From Actinomadura pelletieri DSM 43383 (lineage in GTDB: Bacteria; Actinomycetota; Actinomycetes; Streptosporangiales; Streptosporangiaceae), in NCBI RefSeq assembly GCF_003634705.1, contig NZ_RBWU01000003.1, positions 1 through 64,000 of the forward strand: a DNA stretch of 64,000 nucleotides, given 5' to 3'. The position numbers were made by a program, and so were the translations under genes. Shown here piece by piece: positions 19,236 to 28,242 of the stretch. Positions within the stretch are counted from its first letter, which is position 1. Each line of letters begins with the position of its first letter. The notes beneath the pieces were generated by a model, which worked only from the letters and a program-made list of their open reading frames with translations, was not told the origin of the DNA and ran no database searches.

Positions 19236-19736
19236 TCAGCGGCCGAGCGCGTTCAGCCAGGTCTCGGCCGCCGCGATGTGCCCGTCGGTCAGGCCGGTGA
19301 GCGGATCGATCTCCACGAGCAGATGCTCGGCGACGTCAGGTTCGTCGGCGATGCACCTGGTGGCGTCCGGCTCGTCCTCGAACCACACGAACGGCCTGCC
19401 CTTCGCCCACGCCGCCACGTGACGGGCCTTCCACGCGCCGAGCGTCCGCCCCTCGTCGACCCCCGGGAACTGCGGAATCGGTACGAACGGCAACTCAGGC
19501 AAACCGACCCTGGGCGCTATCCACACATTGGCGTTGTCACACCAGTAACTGGCCCAGGCCAGTTCCGCGCCGGTGGACTCCGCCAGTTCGAGCAGGTCCG
19601 GACCGTGCGCGGGATTGAGCCAGAGCTTGAACGTCATGCCGTTCGGCGAGCACCGCCGTCGCTTATATCCGCGATGCGGCCTTTCCAGCGGATTGAGAAC
19701 CCCGTCCACGTCGAGAAGAATCACCGGCGACCCCAT
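19236..19736 (-). CDS. HAD-superfamily hydrolase-like protein
   Basis: A 166-residue protein opening with the HAD motif I LLDVDGVLNPL (both aspartates present). WASYWCDNAN is consistent with motif II and WFEDEPDAT supplies acidic motif IV residues. Small actinomycete proteins of this kind are annotated only as HAD domain hydrolases; the substrate is unknown. A start six or seven codons further upstream is possible because neither ATG has a strong ribosome binding site. Confidence 0.75.
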   Translation of the reverse strand: MGSPVILLDVDGVLNPLERPHRGYKRRRCSPNGMTFKLWLNPAHGPDLLELAESTGAELAWASYWCDNANVWIAPRVGLPELPFVPIPQFPGVDEGRTLGAWKARHVAAWAKGRPFVWFEDEPDATRCIADEPDVAEHLLVEIDPLTGLTDGHIAAAETWLNALGR

Positions 19737-19866
19737 ACCGGGACCGTACGGCATCGGACACCCACTCGTCGAAGGTCGATTTCGGCGCGCGGCACCCGCG
19801 CACCGAATGTGATCAACACCGGGCGTCCCGGACGTAGAGTGGACGCCTGAAACGGAGGAGTCCCGG

Positions 19867-20679
19867 ATGAACCGCGAACTGACGCTGATGGCCGTCCACG
19901 CCCACCCCGACGACGAGGTCCTGGGGACCGGCGGCCTTCTCGCGCGCTGCGCCGCCGAGGGCGTTCGCACGGTCCTGGTCACCTGTACCAACGGGGAGCA
20001 GGGCGACGACTCCGGCGGCGTGAAGCCCGGCGAGCCGGGGCACGACGCCGCCGAGGTGGCGCAGCGTCGCCTCGCCGAGCTCCGCGCGTCCGCGGACCTG
20101 CTCGACATCGATCATCTGGAGCTGCTCGGCTACCGCGACTCCGGCATGGCGGGCTGGGCGGCCAACGACGACCCCGACGCGTTCGCGAACGTCCCGCTGG
20201 ACGAGTCCGCCGGACGGCTGGCCGAACTCATGGAGCACTACCGACCGCAGGTCGTCGTCACCTACGACGAGAACGGCGGCTACGGTCATCCCGACCACAT
20301 CCAGGCGCACCGCATCGCGCTCGCCGCGGCCGAGAAGACCGGCGTTCCCGACAAGCTGTACTTCTCCGCCATTCCCCGCTCGGGTATCCGCCGCCTGTTC
20401 GACGCCGTCCGCACGGCGGGCGTGGAGATCGACTTCGATCCGCCCGAGGACTTCGGGACGCCCGACGAGCTGATCACGAGCACCCTGGACGTGTCCGCGC
20501 ACGTGGACGCCAAGCGCGACGCCCTGCGGGCGCACGCGAGCCAGGGCGAGAACATCTTCCTGCTGCGGCTGCCGGACGAGACGCAGCGGATGGCGTTCTC
20601 GTTCGAGGCGTTCGTCCGGCACTACAGCCGTGTCCAGGCGCCCGACAAGGAGGACGACCTCTTCGCCGGGCTCAGGTGA
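19867..20679 (+). CDS. LmbE/PIG-L family deacetylase, MshB/Mca-like
   Basis: A 270-residue zinc-dependent N-acetylglucosaminyl deacetylase-fold protein. Zinc ligands are His13 and Asp16 in AHPDDE and His144 in GGYGHPDH (141-144). The TYDENGGYGHPDH context is that of the mycothiol enzymes MshB (deacetylase) and Mca (conjugate amidase). Length is close to both, so the role in mycothiol synthesis or detoxification is likely but unproven. A TAGAGT -10-like box and a GGAGGAG ribosome site precede the ATG. Confidence 0.85.
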   Translation: MNRELTLMAVHAHPDDEVLGTGGLLARCAAEGVRTVLVTCTNGEQGDDSGGVKPGEPGHDAAEVAQRRLAELRASADLLDIDHLELLGYRDSGMAGWAANDDPDAFANVPLDESAGRLAELMEHYRPQVVVTYDENGGYGHPDHIQAHRIALAAAEKTGVPDKLYFSAIPRSGIRRLFDAVRTAGVEIDFDPPEDFGTPDELITSTLDVSAHVDAKRDALRAHASQGENIFLLRLPDETQRMAFSFEAFVRHYSRVQAPDKEDDLFAGLR

Positions 20680-20739
20680 CCCGCTCCGAACACGGTCACG
20701 CGGGAAGGCGGCCGTCCGGTCCTTCGTGGGCCGCTCTCA

Positions 20740-21282
20740 TCACGCGGCCGGTCCGGGCTTTTCGGGGATGAGGTCCGTGGCCGGGTCGATGAACCAATGG
20801 TTCGCCGGGACGATCCGTCCCGCGAAGACGACGTCCTTCTGTTCGAGGAAGGTGAACCCCAGGGAGCGGCAGATCCCGTTGGACGGGGCGTTCGTCGTCG
20901 CCGGAAAGGCATGGACGATCCCCCACCGGTTCTCGTCACGCGCCTTTTCCAGGACCATCCGCACGGCGCGCTTGCCCACGCCCCGGCCCTGGAATTCCGG
21001 AAGAACCATCCAGCCGATTTCGGAGAAGACCGTGCCGTCCACGTCGTGTGGCCAGAGCGTCACCATGCCCGCCACGACATCGGGCCGGCGCGGGTCGGGG
21101 ACGATCATCTTGATCCAGGCCAGGCCCGCCGCCGCCTCGCCGACATCGCGGCGCACCTTCTCCTCGATACCGGCTCGGGGCAGTGGACCGCCGAGTTCGG
21201 CCATCATGACCGGATCGCAGCGCATCCGGACGTAGGCGTCCACGTCACCCAGTTCGACATCACGCAGATACAGCGCCGCCAT
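20740..21282 (-). CDS. GNAT-family N-acetyltransferase
   Basis: A 180-residue GNAT protein. The acetyl-CoA pyrophosphate loop is in motif A (LPEFQGRGVGKRAV), followed by NAPSNGICRSLGF typical of RimJ/RimL-like or small-molecule acetyltransferases. The substrate is unknown. The ATG at 21282 directly follows an in-frame GTG that could also start; no strong ribosome binding site is visible for either. Confidence 0.85.
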   Translation of the reverse strand: MAALYLRDVELGDVDAYVRMRCDPVMMAELGGPLPRAGIEEKVRRDVGEAAAGLAWIKMIVPDPRRPDVVAGMVTLWPHDVDGTVFSEIGWMVLPEFQGRGVGKRAVRMVLEKARDENRWGIVHAFPATTNAPSNGICRSLGFTFLEQKDVVFAGRIVPANHWFIDPATDLIPEKPGPAA

Positions 21283-21358
21283 CACGGCTGTGATTCTTTC
21301 GGACTGCGGCGTGCACGACTCCGACTTGGCGCATGTCGTCCGTCAGGGCGGGTGCCGC

Positions 21359-21721
21359 TCAGGGCCGGTAAGTGCCGAAATACCATTCGTTGCCGTCCGG
21401 GTCGCGGGCCCCGTAGTCACGGGAGCCGTAGTCCTGGTCGGTGAGCTCGCGGAAGATCTCGGCACCGGCGGCCTTCGCGCGATCGTGGTGGGCGTCCGGG
21501 TCGTCGACCGCGACGTAGAGCGCCGAGGTGCCCGGCTCGCCGTTGCCGAACATGAGCAGACCGGTGTCGTACCGCATCTCGGCGTGGACGATCCTGCCGC
21601 CGTCGTCCTTGTGGACGGCCACCGGCTCGAAGCCGAACGCCTTCTCCAGCCATTCCATGGATTTCGCGGTGTCGGCGCAGTTGATCAGCGGGTAGAAGGT
21701 CCTGCGGATCTCCAAGGTCAT
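21359..21721 (-). CDS. VOC-superfamily (glyoxalase/bleomycin-resistance-like) protein
   Basis: A 120-residue protein made of two beta-alpha-beta-beta-beta modules of the VOC fold. It ends with the common RDPDGNEWYFGTY motif, as in PhnB-like and fosfomycin or bleomycin resistance relatives. AGGAGGAAACC directly before the ATG gives a firm start. Members are metal-dependent isomerases, dioxygenases or drug-binding proteins; the ligand here is unknown. Confidence 0.87.
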   Translation of the reverse strand: MTLEIRRTFYPLINCADTAKSMEWLEKAFGFEPVAVHKDDGGRIVHAEMRYDTGLLMFGNGEPGTSALYVAVDDPDAHHDRAKAAGAEIFRELTDQDYGSRDYGARDPDGNEWYFGTYRP

Positions 21722-21868
21722 GGTTTCCTCCTTGCTCGTTGCCTACCCGCCCAGCCTGTTGGTAACGGATCCGTCCGTCTTGGACGAATGTGACTTCCGT
21801 GGCCGGGGCGCCCGCTCCCGCGACTGTTACTCTCCGTTGTTCGCCCGTGTCGGAAGGAAACCCGCACC

Positions 21869-22933
21869 GTGCAGCCAGAGCAGATCGACCGCGCGCTCGT
21901 GGACTTCGACGTCCTCGACGGGTGGATGAGCGGTCAGGGCCTGCCGGGCGGCCCGTTCGAGGACGTCCGGCCGCTGGCCGGGCGCACCGAGAACACGATG
22001 GTCGGGTTCCGGCGGGGTGGCCGCGACTACGTGCTGCGGCGGGGCCCGAGCCGGCTGCGCGCCCGCACGAACGACGTCCTGCGCCGGGAGGCCCGCGTCC
22101 TGGCCGCGCTGGCCGGCACCGACGTCCCCGCGCCGCGTCTCGTCGCCGCCTGTACGGACGAGTCCGTCATGGGCGGCGCCGTGTTCTACCTGATGACCCT
22201 GGTGGACGGTTTCAACGCCTCGGTGACGTTGCCGGAGCCGCACGCGGGCGACGCGTCCGTCCGCCATGAGATGGGGCTGAACGCGGCCCGCGCGGCGTCC
22301 GCCCTGGGCGCGGTCGACCACGAGGCCGTCGGGTTGGGCGACTTCGGCAGGCCCGCAGGGTTCCTGGAGCGGCAGGTGAGCCGCTGGCTGTCGGAGCTCG
22401 ACTCCTACAACGCGCTGGACGGCTACCCGGGCCCCGACATCCCCGGCGTGGACGATGTGGCCCGCTGGCTGGAGGAGCGTCGCCCGGCGCGGTGGCGGCC
22501 GGGGATCCTGCACGGCGACTTCCACCTGGCCAACCTGATGTTCTCCCCCGACGGTCCCGCGGTGGCCGCGATCGTCGACTGGGAGACGTGCACGGTCGGC
22601 GACCCGTTGCTCGATCTCGGCTGGCTGCTGGCCACCTGGCCCGACCGCGCCGACGCGTGCGCGGCGCTGGCCGGGCCGCTCGGTGACGCGGGCGGCCTGC
22701 CCACGGCGGACGAGCTGGCCGACGCCTACGCCGAACGCGCGGACGCCGTCGCCGGACGCGACCTGTCCGCCCTCTCCTGGTACGGGGCGCTCGCGTGCTT
22801 CAAGCTCGGCATCGTCCTGGAGGGCACGAACGCCCGCGCGTTCGCCGGAAAGGCACCGAGGGAGACGGGCGACCTGCTGCACTCGATCGCCCTCGACCTG
22901 TTCCGCCGCGCCCAGACCTTCATGGCGTCCTAG
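21869..22933 (+). CDS. Aminoglycoside-phosphotransferase-like (APH) family protein
   Basis: A 354-residue kinase-fold protein with the catalytic HGDFHLANLMF loop and the metal-binding VDWETCTVGDPLLDLGW motif, both intact. In actinobacteria, proteins of this size and sequence style resemble the ACAD10/11-like phosphotransferases tied to hydroxyacyl-CoA metabolism rather than drug resistance. Start is GTG 21869 after GGAAGG. It is followed by a large palindromic element that probably ends its transcript. Confidence 0.85.
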   Translation: MQPEQIDRALVDFDVLDGWMSGQGLPGGPFEDVRPLAGRTENTMVGFRRGGRDYVLRRGPSRLRARTNDVLRREARVLAALAGTDVPAPRLVAACTDESVMGGAVFYLMTLVDGFNASVTLPEPHAGDASVRHEMGLNAARAASALGAVDHEAVGLGDFGRPAGFLERQVSRWLSELDSYNALDGYPGPDIPGVDDVARWLEERRPARWRPGILHGDFHLANLMFSPDGPAVAAIVDWETCTVGDPLLDLGWLLATWPDRADACAALAGPLGDAGGLPTADELADAYAERADAVAGRDLSALSWYGALACFKLGIVLEGTNARAFAGKAPRETGDLLHSIALDLFRRAQTFMAS

Positions 22934-22984
22934 GCTGTGTTCATTGCAGGCCAGGCCCACTGCGCTCGCCTAGCGGCTCGCTAC

Positions 22985-23094
22985 GTGACCTGTCCTGGGG
23001 CGAACGCGCATCGCTTCGCGATCCGCCCGGGTGCGCTCGCCTTCGGCTTCGCTCCACCGGGCGGATCACGCGTTCGCGCGCGGGCTGAGGTCAC
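22985..23094. repeat. Large compound palindrome (REP-like / terminator)
   Basis: Nested inverted repeats: outer GTGACCT (22985-22991) with AGGTCAC (23088-23094), middle GCGAACGCG (23000-23008) with CGCGTTCGC (23069-23077), and inner GATCCGCCCGG (23020-23030) with CCGGGCGGATC (23057-23067). The inner loop is rich in GCTTCG-type repeats. As RNA it would form a long branched hairpin just after the phosphotransferase gene. Nothing else is seen in the surrounding 22934-23310 gap. Confidence 0.7.
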
Positions 23095-23310
23095 CTCGAA
23101 ACAGGTCGTCGGGGGCGCGGGTTGAAAAATCGGGCCGCGCGACGCAGCCTGGATGTGATCGGTGAGAGCGGGGCAGTCGGTGACGCCCTTGCGCCGAGTA
23201 GACGGCGAATCGAGCCACTCGCCCCGTTCCGCCGGTCGACGCGCGGGCGGTGAAAGGCCAGGTCGGATTCCTGCCAGCGCGACGGCGCCCGCGCCGGGCA
23301 TGCTCATCCC

Positions 23311-24249
23311 ATGGACGGGAAATTCCGCTTCGGTGTCGTCGGCGAGTCGATCCGTTCCGGCGCCGAACTCGCCGACACGGCGCGGCGTGCCGAGGACCTC
23401 GGATACGACGTGCTGGTGCTGCGCGACCACTTCGTCGCCGATCCGTTCGGCGACCAGCTCGCGCCGATAGTGGCGCTGGCCTCGGCCGCGTCCGTCACCG
23501 GCACGCTCCGCCTGGGCACGATGGTCCTGGCCAACGACTACCGGCACCCGGTGATGCTCGCCAAGGAGGCGGCGACCCTCGACCATCTCTCGGGCGGACG
23601 GTTCGAACTGGGCATAGGCGCGGGTTGGCTGCGCGAGGAGTACGCCGCCGCCGGGCTGCCGTTCGACCCGGCGGGGACGCGGGTCGGGCGGCTGGAGGAG
23701 TCGCTGCGCATCCTGCGAAGCCTCCTCGACGGGGAGAAGACCACGTTCGCCGGGGAGCACTACCGCGTGGACGGTCTGACGGTGTTCCCGACGCCCGGAC
23801 GGCGTCCGCCGCTCGTCGTCGGGGCCGGGAGCAGGCGCATGCTCGGTATCGCCGGGCGGCTCGCCGACACCGTCGGCGTCCTCCCCCGCGCCCTCCCCGA
23901 GGGGACGATCTCCGACGAGATCACCGAGCGGCTTCCGGACACCATCGCGCGCAAGGTCGGCTGGATCAGGGAGGCGGCGGACGGACGCGACGTCGAGCTG
24001 AGCATGATGGTGACGCCCGTGTTCGGTCCCGATCCGCGCCGCACCGCCGCCAAGATCGCCGTGCTGCGGGGCTGGGGGACGGCGGCGGCCGAACTGGTCC
24101 TCGACATGCCGTCCCAGTTCGTCGGCCCGCCGGAGCACATCGCCGAGCAGATGCTCGCCCGCCGTGACCGCTACGGCTTCACCTACTACCAGGTGCCGGA
24201 CGCGCTGCTGGAGGAGTTCGCCCCCGTCATCCCGCTCCTGACCGGCTGA
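23311..24249 (+). CDS. LLM-class F420-dependent oxidoreductase
   Basis: A 312-residue luciferase-like TIM-barrel protein. Diagnostic stretches are YDVLVLRDHF, LGTMVLANDYRHPVMLAKEAATLDHLS and GIGAGWLREEY, as in the TIGR03621 group of F420-dependent enzymes common in actinomycetes. These transfer hydride to or from cofactor F420 on unknown substrates. The ATG at 23311 has only a weak ribosome binding site. A strong GC stem follows the stop. Confidence 0.88.
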   Translation: MDGKFRFGVVGESIRSGAELADTARRAEDLGYDVLVLRDHFVADPFGDQLAPIVALASAASVTGTLRLGTMVLANDYRHPVMLAKEAATLDHLSGGRFELGIGAGWLREEYAAAGLPFDPAGTRVGRLEESLRILRSLLDGEKTTFAGEHYRVDGLTVFPTPGRRPPLVVGAGSRRMLGIAGRLADTVGVLPRALPEGTISDEITERLPDTIARKVGWIREAADGRDVELSMMVTPVFGPDPRRTAAKIAVLRGWGTAAAELVLDMPSQFVGPPEHIAEQMLARRDRYGFTYYQVPDALLEEFAPVIPLLTG

Positions 24250-24747
24250 TCCGGGGGGACCCGTGGGGCCGTCCGCGGGCCGAGCCGGGCGCGGCGAGTC
24301 TCCCGTGCGGGGACGGCCGCCGCCCCGCCGGGGCGGCGCGGGGCGGCGGCCGTCGGCGCCGCGTGCCGGGCCGGCCACCCGGGCATCGCGGACGCCGGGG
24401 AGCTCGGGCCGACCACGGCGACCGGGCTCCCGGGAGGACGACCCGGCAACACCGCGGTGCGGTGCTCCGGGTCGCGATGTGCACGGCGCCTCCATGAGAC
24501 GCGGGCCGCGACGGCCGAGGCGCGTGCGCGCGTCCCGTCCGGTGCGTCCAGGGCCCGTTCTAACGACCGGACGGTCAGGTCCGGCGCGGCGGGCGCCGCT
24601 CCGCTCCCCTCGGCGGGGACCGGCGGCGCTGTTGGAACGGGCATGCGGCGAGCATGTGACCGTGTGCCGGTCACCACAAGGCCAACGTTTCAATGAGTGA
24701 AAAGGGCGTCTTGTCGGTTATGGCGGGAATGACGCACGCTGCCACCC
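24250..24747. other. Gene-free stretch between LLM and SDR genes
   Basis: Apart from a terminator hairpin at 24312-24354, I see no supported gene. The last 80 bases are less GC-rich and should hold the SDR promoter. Confidence 0.5.
24312..24354 (+). terminator. Terminator after the LLM oxidoreductase
   Basis: A perfect 17-base-pair stem (24312-24328 with 24338-24354) around a 9-base loop, 62 bases after the stop codon, without a T run. Confidence 0.65.
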
Positions 24748-25500
24748 ATGAGCGAAACACCCTCCAGGAACGCGCCGCAGCGGGTCGCCCTCGTCACCGG
24801 CGCGGCGGGCGGTCTGGGACGGGAGTTCGCGGCCGCCCTCGCCCGCCGCGGGCACCGGGTCGCGGGCCTCGACCTCGCCGACATGTCCGAGACCGCCGAG
24901 CTGATCGGCGACGCGTTCCATCCCGTGCGCGCGGACGTGACGGACCCGGAGGAGGTCGAGTCCGCGGTGGCGGAGGTCGCCACCCGGTTCGGCGGGCTGC
25001 ACATCGTGGTCAACAACGCCGGGATCTACCCGCCGCTGGAGTTCGAGAAGACGACGCTGGAGGACTGGCGCCGGATCATGCGGGTGAACCTGGATGGACC
25101 GTTCCTGGTCACGTCCGCGGCGCTCCCGTACCTGAAGGCCGCCGGGTGGGGACGGATCGTGAACATCGTCTCGGCCGTGGTGTTCCTCGGTCCCCCCGAC
25201 CTGGTCGCCTACACCACGTCCAAGGCCGGTCTCGTCGGGTTCACGCGGGCGCTGTCCAGCGCGGTCGGCGAGCACGGCATCACGGTGAACGCGATCGCGC
25301 CCGGCCTCACCCGCACCGAGACGGCGGCGCGGACGACCGGCGCGGACGGCGGGTTCGAGCGGGTCCGCGACCTGCAGGTCGTGCGGGCCGTCGAGGAACC
25401 CGCCGACCTGGTGTCCACGCTGCTGTACGTGGTCGACGAGGGCAGCGGCTTCCTCACCGGGCAGACGATCAACATCGACGGCGGTTCCGCCAAGCACTGA
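24748..25500 (+). CDS. Short-chain dehydrogenase/reductase (SDR)
   Basis: A 250-residue classical SDR. The nucleotide-binding TGAAGGLG motif is near residue 17, NNAG near 89, the catalytic Ser in VNIVSAV, and the Tyr-Thr-Thr-Ser-Lys motif holds the active-site Tyr and Lys. The family's C-terminal INIDGG is present. It is an NAD(P)-dependent alcohol or ketone oxidoreductase. It lies 138 bases upstream of a benzoylformate-decarboxylase-like gene and an IclR regulator. A role in an aromatic or alpha-hydroxy acid pathway is therefore likely. Confidence 0.9.
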   Translation: MSETPSRNAPQRVALVTGAAGGLGREFAAALARRGHRVAGLDLADMSETAELIGDAFHPVRADVTDPEEVESAVAEVATRFGGLHIVVNNAGIYPPLEFEKTTLEDWRRIMRVNLDGPFLVTSAALPYLKAAGWGRIVNIVSAVVFLGPPDLVAYTTSKAGLVGFTRALSSAVGEHGITVNAIAPGLTRTETAARTTGADGGFERVRDLQVVRAVEEPADLVSTLLYVVDEGSGFLTGQTINIDGGSAKH

Positions 25501-25505
25501 CGGCG

Positions 25506-25528
25506 GCCCCCGCCCGACCGGCGGGGGC
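25506..25528 (+). terminator. Hairpin after the SDR gene
   Basis: GCCCCCGCC pairs with GGCGGGGGC around a 5-base loop, 6 bases after the stop. It may separate the SDR transcript from the next gene or only reduce read-through. Confidence 0.5.
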
Positions 25529-25638
25529 GGCACACCCGCAACCGCCCCTCCCCTCGGGGCGTTGACCATGTGAGCCCCCTTCCGGGGGCGGCTACCGAAA
25601 CAGCCCCACGATCCCGGCGGGGCACTGAAAGGCAGATG

Positions 25639-27282
25639 ATGAGGCCGATCGAGGCGCTGCTGGAGATCGCTCGCGACGAGGGCGTCACCCGGATCTTCGG
25701 CAATCCCGGCACCACAGAACTCCCCCTGATGGACGCGCTGGTGGAGGCGCCCGATCTGCAGTACGTGCTGGGCCTGCAGGAGGGGTCCGTCGTGGCGATG
25801 GCGGACGGGTACGCCCGTGCGTCGCGCCGGACGTCCCTGGTCAGCCTGCATGTCGCGGCGGGCGTCGCCAACGGGCTGATCGGCATGCTGAACGCCATGC
25901 GGTCCCGCACCCCGATGGTGATCATCGCGGGGCAGCAGGACCGGCGTCACCTCGTCCAGGACCCGATGCTGTCGGGCGATCTGGTGGGGCTTGCCGCGTC
26001 CACGACCAAGTACGCGGTGGAGGTCCAGCACGCCTACGACCTGCCGATCGTGCTGCGGCGCGCGTTCGCGCTCGCCGCGCGCCCGCCCGCAGGTCCCGTG
26101 CTGGTGTCGATCCCCATGGACCTGCTGGAGGAGGACGTCGACGTCGCGGTGCCGGCGCGCTCCCCGGTGACGGGCCCGGGCGCGGCCCCGGTGGACGACG
26201 TGGTGGCGCTGCTTGCCGGCGCCGAACGTCCCGTGGTGGTCGCCGGTGACGGGGTCGGCCGCGCGGGCGCCGTCGCCGACCTGGTCGCGGTGGCCGAACG
26301 GCTCGGCGCGACCGTCTACCACCAGCCGATGAACGACGGGATCGACTTCCCCACCGGCCATCCGCTGTACGCGGGGATGCTGCCGCCGCGCAACGCGATC
26401 ATCCGCGAGCGGCTCGGCGCGCACGACGTGGCGCTCATCGTCGGCTGCCACGCGTTCATGCCGCACCACTACACGCCCGGCCCGTCCGTCCCGGACGGTC
26501 TCGCGATCGTGCAGGTGGACGAGGACCCCGCGGAGATCGGCCGGAACTTCGCCGTCCGGCACGGCCTCACCGGCGACCTGTCGCAGACGCTGTGGGCGCT
26601 CGCCGGACGGCTGGACGGGCGCGTCCCGGCGGCGCGGGAGCGCATCGAGCGGCTCGGCGCGGAACACTCCGCCGCCAGGAGCGAGGTGGAGGAGCGCGCC
26701 CGCGCCGCGTACGGGACGTCCCCGATGGCGCCGCGCGCCGCCGCCCACGCCGTCGCCGCCGGGCTCCCCCACGGGACGGTGGTGGTCGAGGAGGCGATCA
26801 CCGCGGGGCTGGAGCTGCGCGCGGTGCTGCGCCAGGACCTGCCCGGCTCGTACGTGCACACGGTCGGCGGCGGTCTCGGCTGGGGCATCGGCGCGGCCGT
26901 CGGCACCAGGCTCGGCAACCCGGAGCGTCCCGTGGTGGCGGTGCTCGGCGACGGATGCGCGATGTTCGGGATTCAGGGGCTTTGGAGCGCGGCCAGGTAC
27001 GAAGTTCCCGTAGCCTTCGTCGTGATGAACAACGGCGAGTACAGAACGTTGAAGAACACCCTTGACGAGGGTGGCGGCGCCTCGGCGAAGCACGGGCAGT
27101 ACGTCGGCATGGACCTCAACCCGCCGTCGCTCGACTGGCAGAGCGCCGCGCGCCTGTTCGGCATCGACGCGGTCCGCGCCGGCTCGGCGGAGGAGCTGCG
27201 CGACGCCGTCGCGAGTGTCAAGTCGCTCGACGCCCCGCTTCTCATCGAGGCGCCCATCACCGGGCACGGTGAAAACGCTTGA
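25639..27282 (+). CDS. Benzoylformate-decarboxylase-like thiamine diphosphate enzyme
   Basis: A 547-residue ThDP-dependent enzyme with the three usual domains. Glu48 in LQEGSVVAMADGYA is the cofactor-activating glutamate. His71 in SLHVAAGVANG matches the catalytic His70 of benzoylformate decarboxylase. The cofactor motif begins at Gly437 (GDG) and ends with the NN of VVMNNGEYRTLK. It would decarboxylate a 2-keto acid such as benzoylformate to the aldehyde. GAAAGG favours the ATG at 25639 over the adjacent one at 25636. The SDR upstream and IclR downstream suggest a small inducible pathway; no aldehyde dehydrogenase or mandelate dehydrogenase is nearby. Confidence 0.88.
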   Translation: MRPIEALLEIARDEGVTRIFGNPGTTELPLMDALVEAPDLQYVLGLQEGSVVAMADGYARASRRTSLVSLHVAAGVANGLIGMLNAMRSRTPMVIIAGQQDRRHLVQDPMLSGDLVGLAASTTKYAVEVQHAYDLPIVLRRAFALAARPPAGPVLVSIPMDLLEEDVDVAVPARSPVTGPGAAPVDDVVALLAGAERPVVVAGDGVGRAGAVADLVAVAERLGATVYHQPMNDGIDFPTGHPLYAGMLPPRNAIIRERLGAHDVALIVGCHAFMPHHYTPGPSVPDGLAIVQVDEDPAEIGRNFAVRHGLTGDLSQTLWALAGRLDGRVPAARERIERLGAEHSAARSEVEERARAAYGTSPMAPRAAAHAVAAGLPHGTVVVEEAITAGLELRAVLRQDLPGSYVHTVGGGLGWGIGAAVGTRLGNPERPVVAVLGDGCAMFGIQGLWSAARYEVPVAFVVMNNGEYRTLKNTLDEGGGASAKHGQYVGMDLNPPSLDWQSAARLFGIDAVRAGSAEELRDAVASVKSLDAPLLIEAPITGHGENA

Positions 27283-27353
27283 CGCCGGTGACCAGGACCG
27301 TCACCCGGTTCCCCGCACTTGCCGACAGGCACGATCACGGTGACCATCGGAGC

Positions 27354-28142
27354 ATGGCCATCGATGGGACGGGTGAGGAACCGCCGAAGTCGGTCCTGGC
27401 ACGGGGCCTCAGCCTGCTGGACGCGTTCGGTTCCGGCGACGGCGAGCTGAACCTCACCGAGCTGTCCGCGCGCACCGGACTGCCGAAACCGACCGCGCAC
27501 CGGTTGTTGAACGAGCTGGTGCGGTGGGGCGGTGTCGAGCGCACCGAGTACGGCTACCGGTTGAGCATGCGGCTGTTCGTCCTCGGTCAGCGTGCGCCGC
27601 GTCCCCGAGGGCTGCGCGAGGCCGCGCTCCCCTACATGGAGGACCTGTACGAGGCGACGCACGAGAACATCCACCTCGCCGTCATGGACGGAACGGACAC
27701 GCTCTTCCTGGAGAAGGTCAGCGGGCGTCGTTCCATGCCCATCGTGTCCAGGGTGGGCGGGCGGCTGCCCGCGTACTGCACCGCGACCGGGAAGCTGTTC
27801 CTGTCCCTCGGGCCGCCTGAGCGGCTGCAGAGCGTCCTGGCGGCGGGCCTCGTGCGTTACACGCCGCACACGATCGTCATGCCGGGCCTGCTGAAGCGGG
27901 AGCTGGCGCGTACCAGCGCCCGCGGCTACGCCGTCAACCGGGAGGAGTCGGAGGCCGGGGTGTCCGCGGTGGCGGCTCCGGTCTTCGACCGGCAACGCCA
28001 ACCGATCGCCGCGCTCTCCATCACCGGGAACGCCTACCGGCTGGACCTCGACCGGCTGGCCCCGGCCGTCCGGACCGCGGCGCTGGCGCTGTCGAGGGAG
28101 CTGGCCCGCGAGAGCGACCTGAAAATGGGGATTCCCCGGTGA
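27354..28142 (+). CDS. IclR-family transcriptional regulator
   Basis: A 262-residue regulator. The N-terminal winged helix (LNLTELSARTGLPKPTAHRLLNEL) is near residues 25-60. The C-terminal IclR effector domain has the typical VGGRLPAYCTATGK and GYAVNREESEAGVSAVAAPV stretches. Such proteins respond to aromatic or organic acids. Start is ATG 27354. It follows the decarboxylase gene by 71 bases on the same strand and probably controls that gene and the SDR. The end of the gene lies inside a terminator hairpin. Confidence 0.9.
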   Translation: MAIDGTGEEPPKSVLARGLSLLDAFGSGDGELNLTELSARTGLPKPTAHRLLNELVRWGGVERTEYGYRLSMRLFVLGQRAPRPRGLREAALPYMEDLYEATHENIHLAVMDGTDTLFLEKVSGRRSMPIVSRVGGRLPAYCTATGKLFLSLGPPERLQSVLAAGLVRYTPHTIVMPGLLKRELARTSARGYAVNREESEAGVSAVAAPVFDRQRQPIAALSITGNAYRLDLDRLAPAVRTAALALSRELARESDLKMGIPR

Positions 28143-28165
28143 TCTCGTGACACCGGGGAATCCCC
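28127..28165. terminator. Terminator between IclR and RlpA-like genes
   Basis: GGGGATTCCCCGGTG (28127-28141) pairs perfectly with CACCGGGGAATCCCC (28151-28165) around a 9-base loop, followed by a short T-rich stretch. The left arm overlaps the last codons of the IclR gene. It can serve both convergent genes. Confidence 0.8.
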
Positions 28166-28242
28166 GATTTTCCATGCACCGGCAGCCCTGTGCCGGGTCT
28201 GGGGAGGCCGCGCGGGGGGTGACCCCGCCGCGCGGCCTCAGC

